Shown: positions 31,069-39,947 of the stretch, piece after piece
Position numbering within the stretch: the first letter of the stretch is position 1
Layout: every line of letters begins with the position of its first letter
NCBI RefSeq assembly: GCF_003675895.1
Contig: NZ_ML014758.1
Coordinates: forward strand, 1 to 64,000
Reading direction: 5' to 3'
DNA: 64,000 nt
From: Parashewanella curva
Lineage (GTDB): Bacteria > Pseudomonadota > Gammaproteobacteria > Enterobacterales > Shewanellaceae
Made by a program: the position numbers and the translations under genes
Notes under the pieces: generated by a model
Told to the model about the DNA's origin: nothing
The model's database searches: none
Seen by the model: only the letters and a program-made list of their open reading frames with translations

Positions 31069-31790
31069 GCGAAACAGTAACCGAGAGTTACATCGGCAAC
31101 GGCATTGTCTATGTCGATGGTCGTGATGTTGGCAACGCATCAAGCGTTAACATCGAAATTGAACAAGAAACCAAAGCACAACCTAACTATCGTGGTGGTG
31201 GTGGTAATGTGGCAGAAGTAACTAAGGTGAATTCGGTTAAGTTGTCCATGACCTTAAGCGACTTCTCAAACGAAAACTTGGCGTTAGCTTTGCGCGGTAA
31301 GGTAGAAACCTTAACTCAGGACACAGTAACCGATGAAGTTATCACCACTAAACACGGTATTTTGGTTGAAACGGCCAAAATGATTGACATTGCTCAAACC
31401 GTGACGGTTAAGCCAGAGTCAGGTTCAACGACTCCTTTTGTTGAAAACACTGATTATGTACTGAGCTCAGCTGGTATTCGTGTGTTAAGCACTGGCGGTA
31501 TTGCTGATGGCGCTAAGGTTAAAGTTTCTTACAAATCTGTTGCAGGTAGTGCACTGCAAGCGTTATCTGAATCAGGTAAAGAAGTGCGTGTGGTGATTGA
31601 CGGTATCAACGATGCAACCGGCAAACGTTGGACACTTAAACTCTTTAAGTGGAAGCCGAGCCCAACCTCTGGCCTTGACTTAATTGGTGATGACTTCGGT
31701 GCCTTTGATGTTGAAGGTGGCGTGTTAGCCGATCAAAGCATTGTTGCCGCTGGCAAGTCTAAGTTCTTTGTCCGTAGCGCGGCACAATAA
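31065..31790 (+). CDS. Major tail tube protein
   Basis: 241 residues. VYVDGRDVGNASSVNIEIEQ and SVKLSMTLSDFSNENLALAL are typical of tail tube subunits, and an Ig-like segment (TVKPESGSTTPFVENTDYV, VLSTGGIADGAKVKVSYKSV) lies in the middle. The gene overlaps the preceding stop by 4 bases. Confidence 0.75.
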   Translation: MSETVTESYIGNGIVYVDGRDVGNASSVNIEIEQETKAQPNYRGGGGNVAEVTKVNSVKLSMTLSDFSNENLALALRGKVETLTQDTVTDEVITTKHGILVETAKMIDIAQTVTVKPESGSTTPFVENTDYVLSSAGIRVLSTGGIADGAKVKVSYKSVAGSALQALSESGKEVRVVIDGINDATGKRWTLKLFKWKPSPTSGLDLIGDDFGAFDVEGGVLADQSIVAAGKSKFFVRSAAQ

Positions 31791-31825
31791 CTTGATCAAT
31801 ATTGTTATTCCTGTTTTATAAGTTT

Positions 31826-31856
31826 GTCATTCCCGCGTAGGCGGGAATCCAGTGAC
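31826..31856. repeat. REP-like palindrome between tail tube and tape measure
   Basis: ATTCCCGC and GCGGGAAT arms around GTAG, within GTCATTCCCGCGTAGGCGGG, then AATCCAGTGAC. This is the widespread bacterial intergenic repeat type and is out of place inside a phage tail operon. Confidence 0.7.
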
Positions 31857-31866
31857 TTAAAAAACC

Positions 31867-31897
31867 AAGCCCACTCTAACCAGTGGGCTTTTTATTT
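31867..31897 (+). terminator. Terminator before the tape measure gene
   Basis: AAGCCCACT and AGTGGGCTT form a 9-bp stem followed by TTTTTATTTT. It separates the tail tube gene from the tape measure and, with the REP-like repeat, fills a gap where tail assembly chaperone genes usually lie. Confidence 0.65.
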
Positions 31898-31926
31898 TGC
31901 TTTCCTGTGCTTGTTAAAGGTGAACC

Positions 31927-34900
31927 ATGGCGTTTAAAGATCAAGTTGTTAATTTCATCATTAAAGGCCGAGACTTATTTTCATCGGTAGCCAAAAAGTC
32001 TGAAAAGGCATTGGCACAACTGGCAAACGAAAGTGAAACCCTCAATGAACGCCTAGAAGAACTGGGCGACCTCGACAAAGCGGTTAACTCGTTTGATGAG
32101 TTAAGCCGCACCATCACCAAAAGTGAAAAAGCCTTTCTTGATAATTCCGTTGCCCTGGATAAATTACGCAGCGAACAACGTCAAGCCGCTAAAGATCTCA
32201 AAGCCCTAGAAACTGCGCAAAAGAAAGCCAATGCGTCCGTTGATGGCATCGAGAAAGAATACAAGCAAGCTCAAACCGCGTTGTCTGGTTACGAAACCGA
32301 AATCAAGCAAGCAGAACAGGCCATTGCCCGTTTAAGTGCGGAGCAAGAAAAAGGCGGTAAAGCCAGCAAAGCACAAACTCAAGCCCTTGCTAAAGCGAAA
32401 ACCGATCTGCAAGGCTTAACCGCTGCCCAAGCCAAAGCCGAAAACAACACTCGTCAATTTGCGTTAGAGCTAGACAAGCAACGTCGTGTTTTGGTTGAAA
32501 GTAATGTTGCCGTTGATAAAGCAGCGAAAGCCAAAGCCGAACTAGGGCTTAAAAGCAAAACGGCCAGCAGTGAATTAACCAAGCTTGGTAATAGCATCAA
32601 CCGCAATAAATCCAAGCTAAAAACCTATACTGACCAAATCACCAAAGCTGGGTTTGATACAGGCAAATTGGCTGATGCCAGCCGTGAATTAAAACAACAA
32701 CAAGCCGCTGGTGAATCGGCATTAACGGGTGTAAATAAAAAACTCGCTCGTCATAATCGCTTGTTGTCTCAATCCAGCAAATCAGCCAAAGATTTTAACG
32801 GCTCTATTGGTTCGGCCACTTCGTCATTGTTGGCAATGGCAGGGGCTTACATTGGGGTTGATCGCCTTTGGGAAAGTTTAAAAGGTGTGCTTACGGTTGG
32901 CGACCAAATGCGCGCCTTCCGCGAGCAAATGACCGCCGCTATGGGGTCAATTGCTGAGGGTGAACGGGCTACCGCTTGGATTAAAGAATTCGCCAATGAT
33001 ACAGGCTCAAAGCTCGACACTATTAAAGAAGCCTTTGTTCGGTTAAAAGCGTTTGGTCTTGATCCCATGCAAGGCTCATTACAATCGTTAGTGGATTACA
33101 ACACTAAGTTAGGCGGCAGTCAGGAAAAGCTCGAAGGGATCATTCTTGCTGTCGGTCAAGCATGGGCAAAACAAAAGCTGCAAGGTGAAGAAATCTTGCA
33201 ATTGGTTGATCGTGGCGTACCTGTTTGGGATTTGCTTGAAAAAGTTACAGGTAAAAACGTTGTTCAACTGCAAAAGTTATCTGAGCAAGGTCAGCTAGGT
33301 CGTGAAACGATTAAATTGTTATTTGATGAAATGGGGCGGCAGGCTAAAGGCCAAGCGTCAAAAAGCCTTGACCGTTTATCTGGTCAAGTCAATGTACTCA
33401 TCAATAAATGGCAAGATTTTCAAGAGAAGATTGCTGAATCAGGTGCGCTAGATGTTGCTATTGAAGCGTTAAAGGAGTTAAACGCCAAGTTTGATGAACT
33501 TAACCAGAACGGCAAAATCAAACAAGCCGCACAAGATATCAGTGATTTCTTTTCCGCTATCATCAAAGACGGTGGCGAATCGTTAAAAGGTACGCTTGAA
33601 AACATCACCGCCTTTACTAAAGCCCTGAGTATAACATCGGCTTCAATTCGCATTGCTTGGAATGGCATCACCGCTGGAATATCTACCGTGGCAGGTGTTG
33701 TCACCGCTGCGTTTGCCAAAATGGGTGAAGTCTATACCAAGTTTTTAAACTTGATTGGCGCTGACGAACTCGCCAAGAAGATGGAGTATCAGGTCGGTGC
33801 GCTAAAAGCCATTTCAGAAGGGTACAAACAGCAAGTTCAACAAGATGGCGAAGACATTCGCAAAGCTTGGCAAGTGATTGCCGGTGAAAGTGAACGCAGT
33901 AGCCAACGCATTAAAAAAGCCACAAACTCTACATCAGAGTCAATTAAAAAAGCATCTCAAACTGTTACAGATGCAATGAGCGCTCAAAAATCCGAAGCCA
34001 AAGCACTTGAGTTGGCAATGGAAAAGGCGGGCATTAAAACTATTAGTGTTCTTAAAGAGCAAGCAAGTGCAGCTAAAGATACCTATACAAAAGCAAAACA
34101 AGCGTTAGAACAAAATTTAATTACACAAGAGCAATTCAATGAAGCGTTCTTAAAATACGCTGAATTGCAGGTACAAGTAGCAGCAGCTACAGATGAAGCC
34201 GTAGATAAGAAGTTATTTGAAGAAGCGGCTAATTTAAAGCTATCGGCAAGCTTGTCACAAATTATTGAAAAAACGCTTAAGTTAAAGGAAGTTCAAAAAG
34301 GACAAGCTGACAACAACGACAAAATAAAAGATAGTGTCGGAAAGGTCGGTAAAGAGTATGGCAAGCTTGGCGTAAAAGTTAAAAAGAACAATGATGTCAT
34401 CAAAAGAAGCGCCTTAGAAACTCAGGCTAACGTTCAAGCTGTTGCGACTGCCTTTACTGGTTATCTGCAGAACGTCACCAATCGTGTTGCGAAATATGGT
34501 GAAAAAGCGAAACAATACTTTAGAAGTATCATCAATAATGACTTTTTCAATTACAAAGCAAAAAGCCAAGTTGAGGAACTTGATGAAAAGTTAAAAAACG
34601 TCAATAAACGCATCGAGTATTTCTTTCAAAAAGCACAAGACCCTCGCACCTCTGCTATTTCAAGAATGGCGAGACAATGGCAAGTTGCCGCAGGTAAAGC
34701 CGAGCGATTGTATCTACAGCAACAAAAAAGCATGGTCGGTATTATCAATGATCTTGAAGACGTAGATTATGTCAATGTTCGAATGATAGAAAGGGCAGAA
34801 CAAGCGTCTAAAAGTTTCAGCATCTTAAACAATCAAGATCTAAGCCGTTTAACGAATGCTATTGATGCTGCTAAAAATAAAATGAATGAGTTGAAGCAGA

Positions 34901-35391
34901 GTGCAAAAGAGACTGTTTCTTCTATTCAAGATGAATTAGACGAGTTTGAAGGTCGCCAAGCCGATATTGAAAGAAGAAGATATGAGCAAGAGCTTGCATC
35001 GCTTCGCGCTAAACTCGAAGCCGCTAAGGTGACAGGTGATAAAAACCTCATTGCTGATTTAAAAAGAGCGGAGTCAAATTTAAAGAAAATCTACGAGTAC
35101 CGTAAAGACGAATTAGAAAGGCAACAAGCTCAAGACCAACAGCAACAAAAACAACGTCAGCAGCAACAAGTAAAGCGTGATCAAGAGCGAGAACGTCAGC
35201 AGAAAGTTCAACTTACTCCACGTAACCCCAATACAATCAATCAACCACCTAGAGCTGTTTCAAGTGCGCCAGTACAACGAGCAGAATTAACCCTTGTTGT
35301 AGGGAATCAGCGTTTTCAGTTAGAAACCAAAAACAGCATCTTGCAAGAGCTATTACAAGAAATTGAACGTCAAAAATCAGTAGGAGGGTGA
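31927..35391 (+). CDS. Tape measure protein
   Basis: 1154 residues. A long alpha-helical N-terminus (about 1-290) of Ala/Lys/Gln/Glu coiled coil is followed by the lambda H-like central block (GDQMRAFREQMTAAMGSIAE, TGSKLDTIKEAFVRLKAFGL, GVPVWDLLEKVTGKNV). A hydrophobic stretch (ITAFTKALSITSASIRIAWN, GISTVAGVVTAAFAK) and a Gln-rich C-terminus (about 1075-1100) follow. Tape measures set tail length and pass into the host membrane on infection. Its length suggests a tail of roughly 170 nm by the usual rule of 0.15 nm per residue. Confidence 0.9.
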   Translation: MAFKDQVVNFIIKGRDLFSSVAKKSEKALAQLANESETLNERLEELGDLDKAVNSFDELSRTITKSEKAFLDNSVALDKLRSEQRQAAKDLKALETAQKKANASVDGIEKEYKQAQTALSGYETEIKQAEQAIARLSAEQEKGGKASKAQTQALAKAKTDLQGLTAAQAKAENNTRQFALELDKQRRVLVESNVAVDKAAKAKAELGLKSKTASSELTKLGNSINRNKSKLKTYTDQITKAGFDTGKLADASRELKQQQAAGESALTGVNKKLARHNRLLSQSSKSAKDFNGSIGSATSSLLAMAGAYIGVDRLWESLKGVLTVGDQMRAFREQMTAAMGSIAEGERATAWIKEFANDTGSKLDTIKEAFVRLKAFGLDPMQGSLQSLVDYNTKLGGSQEKLEGIILAVGQAWAKQKLQGEEILQLVDRGVPVWDLLEKVTGKNVVQLQKLSEQGQLGRETIKLLFDEMGRQAKGQASKSLDRLSGQVNVLINKWQDFQEKIAESGALDVAIEALKELNAKFDELNQNGKIKQAAQDISDFFSAIIKDGGESLKGTLENITAFTKALSITSASIRIAWNGITAGISTVAGVVTAAFAKMGEVYTKFLNLIGADELAKKMEYQVGALKAISEGYKQQVQQDGEDIRKAWQVIAGESERSSQRIKKATNSTSESIKKASQTVTDAMSAQKSEAKALELAMEKAGIKTISVLKEQASAAKDTYTKAKQALEQNLITQEQFNEAFLKYAELQVQVAAATDEAVDKKLFEEAANLKLSASLSQIIEKTLKLKEVQKGQADNNDKIKDSVGKVGKEYGKLGVKVKKNNDVIKRSALETQANVQAVATAFTGYLQNVTNRVAKYGEKAKQYFRSIINNDFFNYKAKSQVEELDEKLKNVNKRIEYFFQKAQDPRTSAISRMARQWQVAAGKAERLYLQQQKSMVGIINDLEDVDYVNVRMIERAEQASKSFSILNNQDLSRLTNAIDAAKNKMNELKQSAKETVSSIQDELDEFEGRQADIERRRYEQELASLRAKLEAAKVTGDKNLIADLKRAESNLKKIYEYRKDELERQQAQDQQQQKQRQQQQVKRDQERERQQKVQLTPRNPNTINQPPRAVSSAPVQRAELTLVVGNQRFQLETKNSILQELLQEIERQKSVGG

Positions 35392-35392
35392 T

Positions 35393-35773
35393 GTGTCAGA
35401 TACGGTAATCGATACCATCAAACCAGAAATGCAGCAGTTGCTTTGGTTAAATCGGGACAGCGAACCCGTTGTGGCCGCCAATGTGACTCGCTCATTAAAT
35501 GGTGCGCCCCATATTCAGCAAACGGTGATCAATCACGGTCGAAAAGTCATTTTAGGCACTAAAGATAGTGGCATGGATAAAGATGATTTCAACGCCTTAA
35601 AAACCCACAGCAAAACCAAGCTAACTGAATTTGATTTACAAGTCGAAGGGCAAACCCTATCTGTTATTTGGGATCACACACAAGGACCAGCAGTAACCGG
35701 TGAAGATCCCTTTGACCAAGTGGGCGGCTTTGAGATGAAAACCAACGTCACCCTAAGATTTCTAACGGTATAA
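35393..35773 (+). CDS. Tail protein of unknown detail
   Basis: 126 residues from GTG 35393 behind GGAGG. Beta-rich, with hydrophilic loops (NHGRKVILGTKDSGMDKDDF). It lies directly after the tape measure, where distal tail or tail-tip components are found. No family was recognised. Confidence 0.55.
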   Translation: MSDTVIDTIKPEMQQLLWLNRDSEPVVAANVTRSLNGAPHIQQTVINHGRKVILGTKDSGMDKDDFNALKTHSKTKLTEFDLQVEGQTLSVIWDHTQGPAVTGEDPFDQVGGFEMKTNVTLRFLTV

Positions 35774-35800
35774 CTTATTCGTCATACCTGCAATATTTAC

Positions 35801-35882
35801 GTCATACCTGCGAAGGCAGGTATCCAGCGTCTTTTGACGAAACAATGAAGTCGCTAGTCTCCTGCCTACGCAGGAGTGACGG
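35801..35882. repeat. Inverted pair of REP-like palindromes
   Basis: ATACCTGC and GCAGGTAT (35804-35823) form one hairpin, and CTCCTGC with GCAGGAG (35859-35876) a second in opposite orientation, with flanking GTCAT and GTGAC ends. An inverted REP pair about 60 bp apart is the structure of a REPIN. It fills the gap between two tail genes. Confidence 0.65.
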
Positions 35883-35901
35883 CAACAAGTAGAGACTGAA
35901 C

Positions 35902-38298
35902 ATGACCATCACAAGATACAACTTAAAGATTTTTAAACCAGAGCAGTTAGGCTCTAACGATGAAGCAGGCGGTCAGCGTACTCGTAATGTTGTGCAATCG
36001 GGTAAGTTGAATGAGCTATTTCCTGCGATTTCAGACATCGACCACGCGCAATCAGCCATTGATTTTGCCAAGTGTTACCCTGCACTGGATACACAAGACA
36101 CCTCAACCTTGCTCGATGCCCATACTTTTATCAGTCGCGCACCGAATGATCCATTAGTGTCGTTAATGCTGGTTGAATCCGACAAGCTGAATGATGCTGA
36201 CCGATTACCAGAAATGAAAGAGATTTTAGAATCATCAGTAACCGCTGGTCAGTTATTACGTGAAGGCTTAGCAGGCTTTGTGGCTGGTCAAGATTCGTTT
36301 TCTCGCTCGTTTTTACAAACCGTTTATTCTTTCAATAACCGTGATTATTACAACAATGTGCGCCTTGAAAAAGGTGCTATCATTGCTATCTCTGTTGAAT
36401 ACAGCGGCAATGAAGACGGGGAATACCCACGGTTTACTCATTATGCTCAATTAACATCAGACAATAATGTTGGTGCGCGTGATGGCTCCGTCACCTTTAC
36501 ACCTCCCGTTCCTTTTAAAACGCCAGATGCTGATGTTACCATTAATGGTGACGACCGTTGCACTAAATTGCGCTATGTAAACAGCCAGCCCGATAAGCTT
36601 AAGTTTCATGGTGTCAGTAAGTTAACCGAAAAAGCTAGCGGTAAGGTATTAAAAGTCAAAAATACAAAAGGTGATTTATTACCTGCCGTTAATACCGTAT
36701 CGGAGAGCACAGATAACGCTATCACTCTTGAAAACGAAAATGGCGATACCTCCTATGTTACTCGTAGAACGATAAAACAGGCAACTAATAACAGTTCGAC
36801 TTATATCTTTAACATTGATGATCTTCTTACCAGTGAGATTGAAGTCGGCGTAAGTCTTGCCCCGCAGGTAAAAGGTTATTTGCGCCCAACCATTCGTTTA
36901 TCGGGTTCTTCGGTTGTTGTAACTTATAGCAGCCCACCGCCTGAAGGCTTTATTTCTTTAGAATATGTTTCATCATCTCGTTATAGCGTCTATCAAAAAG
37001 ATGGCAACTTCCCAGCTAACAAAAAAATAACGCGCGGTACGATAAAAGCTAAATTCGGCACACAAAACCTACTTGAAAGAGATGGAAAGTTATATTCGTT
37101 TGATAATTTGAGACAAGTGGAACGAGCAACCATCAATTACGAAACGGGCGAAATCAGCAATTCAGCGATTGAATGGCTTGCCCTAATCGAAAACAAAACC
37201 GTACAAACAGAGAACTCAGTCGAATTCGCGCTCAGTGTACGTAACCCGATTTTAGATACCTTTTATGTGCGAGTGAGTACCACCGCTGATGTATTACTGT
37301 CGGCCAGTGCCAATGCCGCTGGTGTGATTACGGGTACCAATGTCAATGGCACCATTGAAAACGGCCTAGTTTCGTTAACCTTTGGTGCAGCCGTTGACCT
37401 AACCACTTTACGCTACGACATATCAGAAAGCGTGAGACTGTTGCCGCCTGCTGAATTATACGGCTTAAACCCACTGCGTATTCCCAACGGTGGGCAAGTA
37501 CCCATATTCGCCGCATGGGAAACAGTTTCTATTCAGCACAGCCAAAACCAAGTGGTAAGCAACCCACAGGTTAACCAAGAACTCACCATTCGAGATGGTG
37601 CAAGGTTTGTCGATATCACCGACTCAACAGGCAAAAGCTTATGGACGGTAGATAACCAGCACTTTCAAGTTGACCTTGATAACAACAAAGTCATTATCAA
37701 AAGCACTTTTGCCGACTTTACTGCCCCCTTTGTATTAACCGATACCCTTGGCGAACTGGCGTTAGTGACTCAAGTGGGTAGCAACACATTAACCCTTGCC
37801 AGTAACCTAAGCCGTGAATATCCAGCTAACAGTGATGTGTCCAGTGTGCAAGTGATTGGCGATTTACAGGCTCGTGTCGGCAAAGTGCGAGATATGACGG
37901 CTTGGAACAACAATTGGGACAAAGATGGCGCACCCGCCACCGCTAATTTAAACGTGGTGAGTTTCCCAATCGAAGTAGACAACGAAACCGCTGTAAACGA
38001 AGAGTGGGTATTAATCTTCACCTCAGCCACTGCATTCCGTTGTGTCGGTGAGCGCATTGGTCAAGTAGCAACGGGTGACACAGTTAACGACTTCGCCCCA
38101 GTCAACCCATTAACCAATAAGCCCTTCTTTATTATCAGAAAGGGCGCATTCGGTGGCGGCTGGAATGCTGGTGAAGCGGTTCGATTTAATACTGTGGCTT
38201 CAGCTCAGCCAATAATGGCACTGCGCACCACCCAAGCAGGCCACAGCCAAGTGGACGATGACAAAGCCATCATCGCATTTCGCGGAAACGAATCTTAA
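35902..38298 (+). CDS. Large virion structural protein (tail tip), unknown family
   Basis: 798 residues. N-terminal helical part (about 1-110), then a long beta-rich region with many repeats of Thr/Ser/Asn loops (for example TFTPPVPFKTPDADVTING and SGSSVVVTYSSPPPEGFISL). Its place after the tape measure fits a tail-tip or central fibre protein. No family was recognised. Confidence 0.6.
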   Translation: MTITRYNLKIFKPEQLGSNDEAGGQRTRNVVQSGKLNELFPAISDIDHAQSAIDFAKCYPALDTQDTSTLLDAHTFISRAPNDPLVSLMLVESDKLNDADRLPEMKEILESSVTAGQLLREGLAGFVAGQDSFSRSFLQTVYSFNNRDYYNNVRLEKGAIIAISVEYSGNEDGEYPRFTHYAQLTSDNNVGARDGSVTFTPPVPFKTPDADVTINGDDRCTKLRYVNSQPDKLKFHGVSKLTEKASGKVLKVKNTKGDLLPAVNTVSESTDNAITLENENGDTSYVTRRTIKQATNNSSTYIFNIDDLLTSEIEVGVSLAPQVKGYLRPTIRLSGSSVVVTYSSPPPEGFISLEYVSSSRYSVYQKDGNFPANKKITRGTIKAKFGTQNLLERDGKLYSFDNLRQVERATINYETGEISNSAIEWLALIENKTVQTENSVEFALSVRNPILDTFYVRVSTTADVLLSASANAAGVITGTNVNGTIENGLVSLTFGAAVDLTTLRYDISESVRLLPPAELYGLNPLRIPNGGQVPIFAAWETVSIQHSQNQVVSNPQVNQELTIRDGARFVDITDSTGKSLWTVDNQHFQVDLDNNKVIIKSTFADFTAPFVLTDTLGELALVTQVGSNTLTLASNLSREYPANSDVSSVQVIGDLQARVGKVRDMTAWNNNWDKDGAPATANLNVVSFPIEVDNETAVNEEWVLIFTSATAFRCVGERIGQVATGDTVNDFAPVNPLTNKPFFIIRKGAFGGGWNAGEAVRFNTVASAQPIMALRTTQAGHSQVDDDKAIIAFRGNES

Positions 38299-38308
38299 GG
38301 AGAAAAAC

Positions 38309-39298
38309 ATGCCATTACCAGTAACCGTATATCGTTGGGATGATGATCAGGCTCCACAAATTTTAAGCGGCAACACTTCAGAAGTACTCAATGTGTTAAA
38401 AAAATGCTTGGTGGAAGGCTATGGAGACAAACAGCCTTTAGGTTGGACAGTCGCCTTTGAAGAGACTGGCGCAGCCCCAAAAATAGCCTTTCGTAATGAC
38501 ACCACAAAAGGCGGCAGTGGTAGCTATGGCATATTTAAAGGCCGAAATGCAACCGATGACGATCAAGGCGTTGAGTGCCAAGCAGCCATGAGTATGACAA
38601 GCTTTGATGATTTACTTCTTGCTGGGAATAAGCAGGGGTTTAGGGTCATTAAGAAAAACAATCAATATGATACTGATAAGTGGATATTGATTGGTACTGC
38701 TGTGGGTTTTTACTTTTTTGGTGATTACCTTGATAAATATAGCAATGCAATCATAAAGCCTTTAGCTGGATTATATTGTGGTGACTTAAAAACTTCACTA
38801 AATGGAGATGTAGGTCGATTTATTTGTGTTTCTCACTTTATATCGAAAACACCATTATATCCAACTGGCACAGATGGTACAAAATGGCATGGGAGTATTA
38901 ACTATTTACAAGATGCTACTTCTTCTGAGCTATCTGGTATCGAACTATTATTGCCACAAACTGACGGTGTTAAACTCATAAAATATTCTGTTATCAACAG
39001 AGCAAAGGAAGTATTTTCTACAGATCCCTTATCAAAGACAACAATATTGCATTCCTTACCTGTAGTAGCTAAGGATAATGAAGTTGATTCTGATAACACG
39101 GAATCAAAACAAAGTTTGAAAGCTCCTTGGTTTCGCGGTGAGTTTCCAGGATTGTTTTTATCTGAGTTTGTATTTGATAAAGAGTTACTGTGGCCTGCCA
39201 CTATTAATATGATCGGCGGAAGTTATTTCTTATTAAGAAACCCTGATAAGAATAATGGCTCCCTAATGCTAATAAAGTTGGGGGAGTGGGATGTCTAA
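38309..39298 (+). CDS. Virion-associated protein of unknown function
   Basis: 329 residues from ATG 38309 behind AAGGAG. The N-terminus MPLPVTVYRWDDDQAPQILS, then VLKKCLVEGYGDKQPLGWTV, reads like small tail-associated proteins of marine phages. The base composition turns AT-rich from about 38640. It overlaps the next gene by 8 bases. Confidence 0.6.
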   Translation: MPLPVTVYRWDDDQAPQILSGNTSEVLNVLKKCLVEGYGDKQPLGWTVAFEETGAAPKIAFRNDTTKGGSGSYGIFKGRNATDDDQGVECQAAMSMTSFDDLLLAGNKQGFRVIKKNNQYDTDKWILIGTAVGFYFFGDYLDKYSNAIIKPLAGLYCGDLKTSLNGDVGRFICVSHFISKTPLYPTGTDGTKWHGSINYLQDATSSELSGIELLLPQTDGVKLIKYSVINRAKEVFSTDPLSKTTILHSLPVVAKDNEVDSDNTESKQSLKAPWFRGEFPGLFLSEFVFDKELLWPATINMIGGSYFLLRNPDKNNGSLMLIKLGEWDV

Positions 39299-39947
39299 TC
39301 TATTTACAGGCAATGTATCACCTGAGGGCTTTTTCTCTGAAGGTAGTATAACGTACCATCAGGCAGCAGGGACTAAAACATCACTACCTATACCAGTTAG
39401 ATTTTTTGAAAAAATAACAATAAAACCCGTTGGTGGAACCTCCACAAGAGCAAGGACAATAGAAATACTAAGAGACGGTAGCAAGCGGTGGTATGGTAAT
39501 TTTAGTGTCAGTGATGCTGCTCCCATGACTGAAATTACTTACATCCCCAGAGAAGATGTCGCATTCATTCAAGTCTATTATAAAAACGTCAACGATACAG
39601 CGACAGGTTTATTCGTTGTAGGAGTTGGTAATACTTATACTGAAGGAGTCGTAAACCTTCTACAGAAAGATTCATTTTTAACAAAGTTAGCATCATTAAA
39701 TGAACCTATTTACCGTGGAACGTTGGAGTTAGATTTAGACCAAAAGTCTGAACGTTACTGGGTTCTAGATAGAAAAACATCTCAACTTATTTACCATGGA
39801 GCAACCAAACACTACCTGCCAGTCGTTGTCCCTGAAAAATACGCTAAAACCGACAAGCTATGTGTATTAATGTTTGATGATTCAGGCGAGTTTAATATTG
39901 CTGCTGCGGATAATGTTGAAGCTACTTTATTTGATGCGAACGAGTAA
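39291..39947 (+). CDS. Tail-associated protein of unknown function
   Basis: 218 residues, beta-rich, opening with MSNLFTGNVSPEGFFSEGSI and containing an Ig-like or jelly-roll type pattern (FFEKITIKPVGGTSTRARTI). It overlaps both neighbours (8 and 1 bases). No family was recognised. Confidence 0.55.
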   Translation: MSNLFTGNVSPEGFFSEGSITYHQAAGTKTSLPIPVRFFEKITIKPVGGTSTRARTIEILRDGSKRWYGNFSVSDAAPMTEITYIPREDVAFIQVYYKNVNDTATGLFVVGVGNTYTEGVVNLLQKDSFLTKLASLNEPIYRGTLELDLDQKSERYWVLDRKTSQLIYHGATKHYLPVVVPEKYAKTDKLCVLMFDDSGEFNIAAADNVEATLFDANE

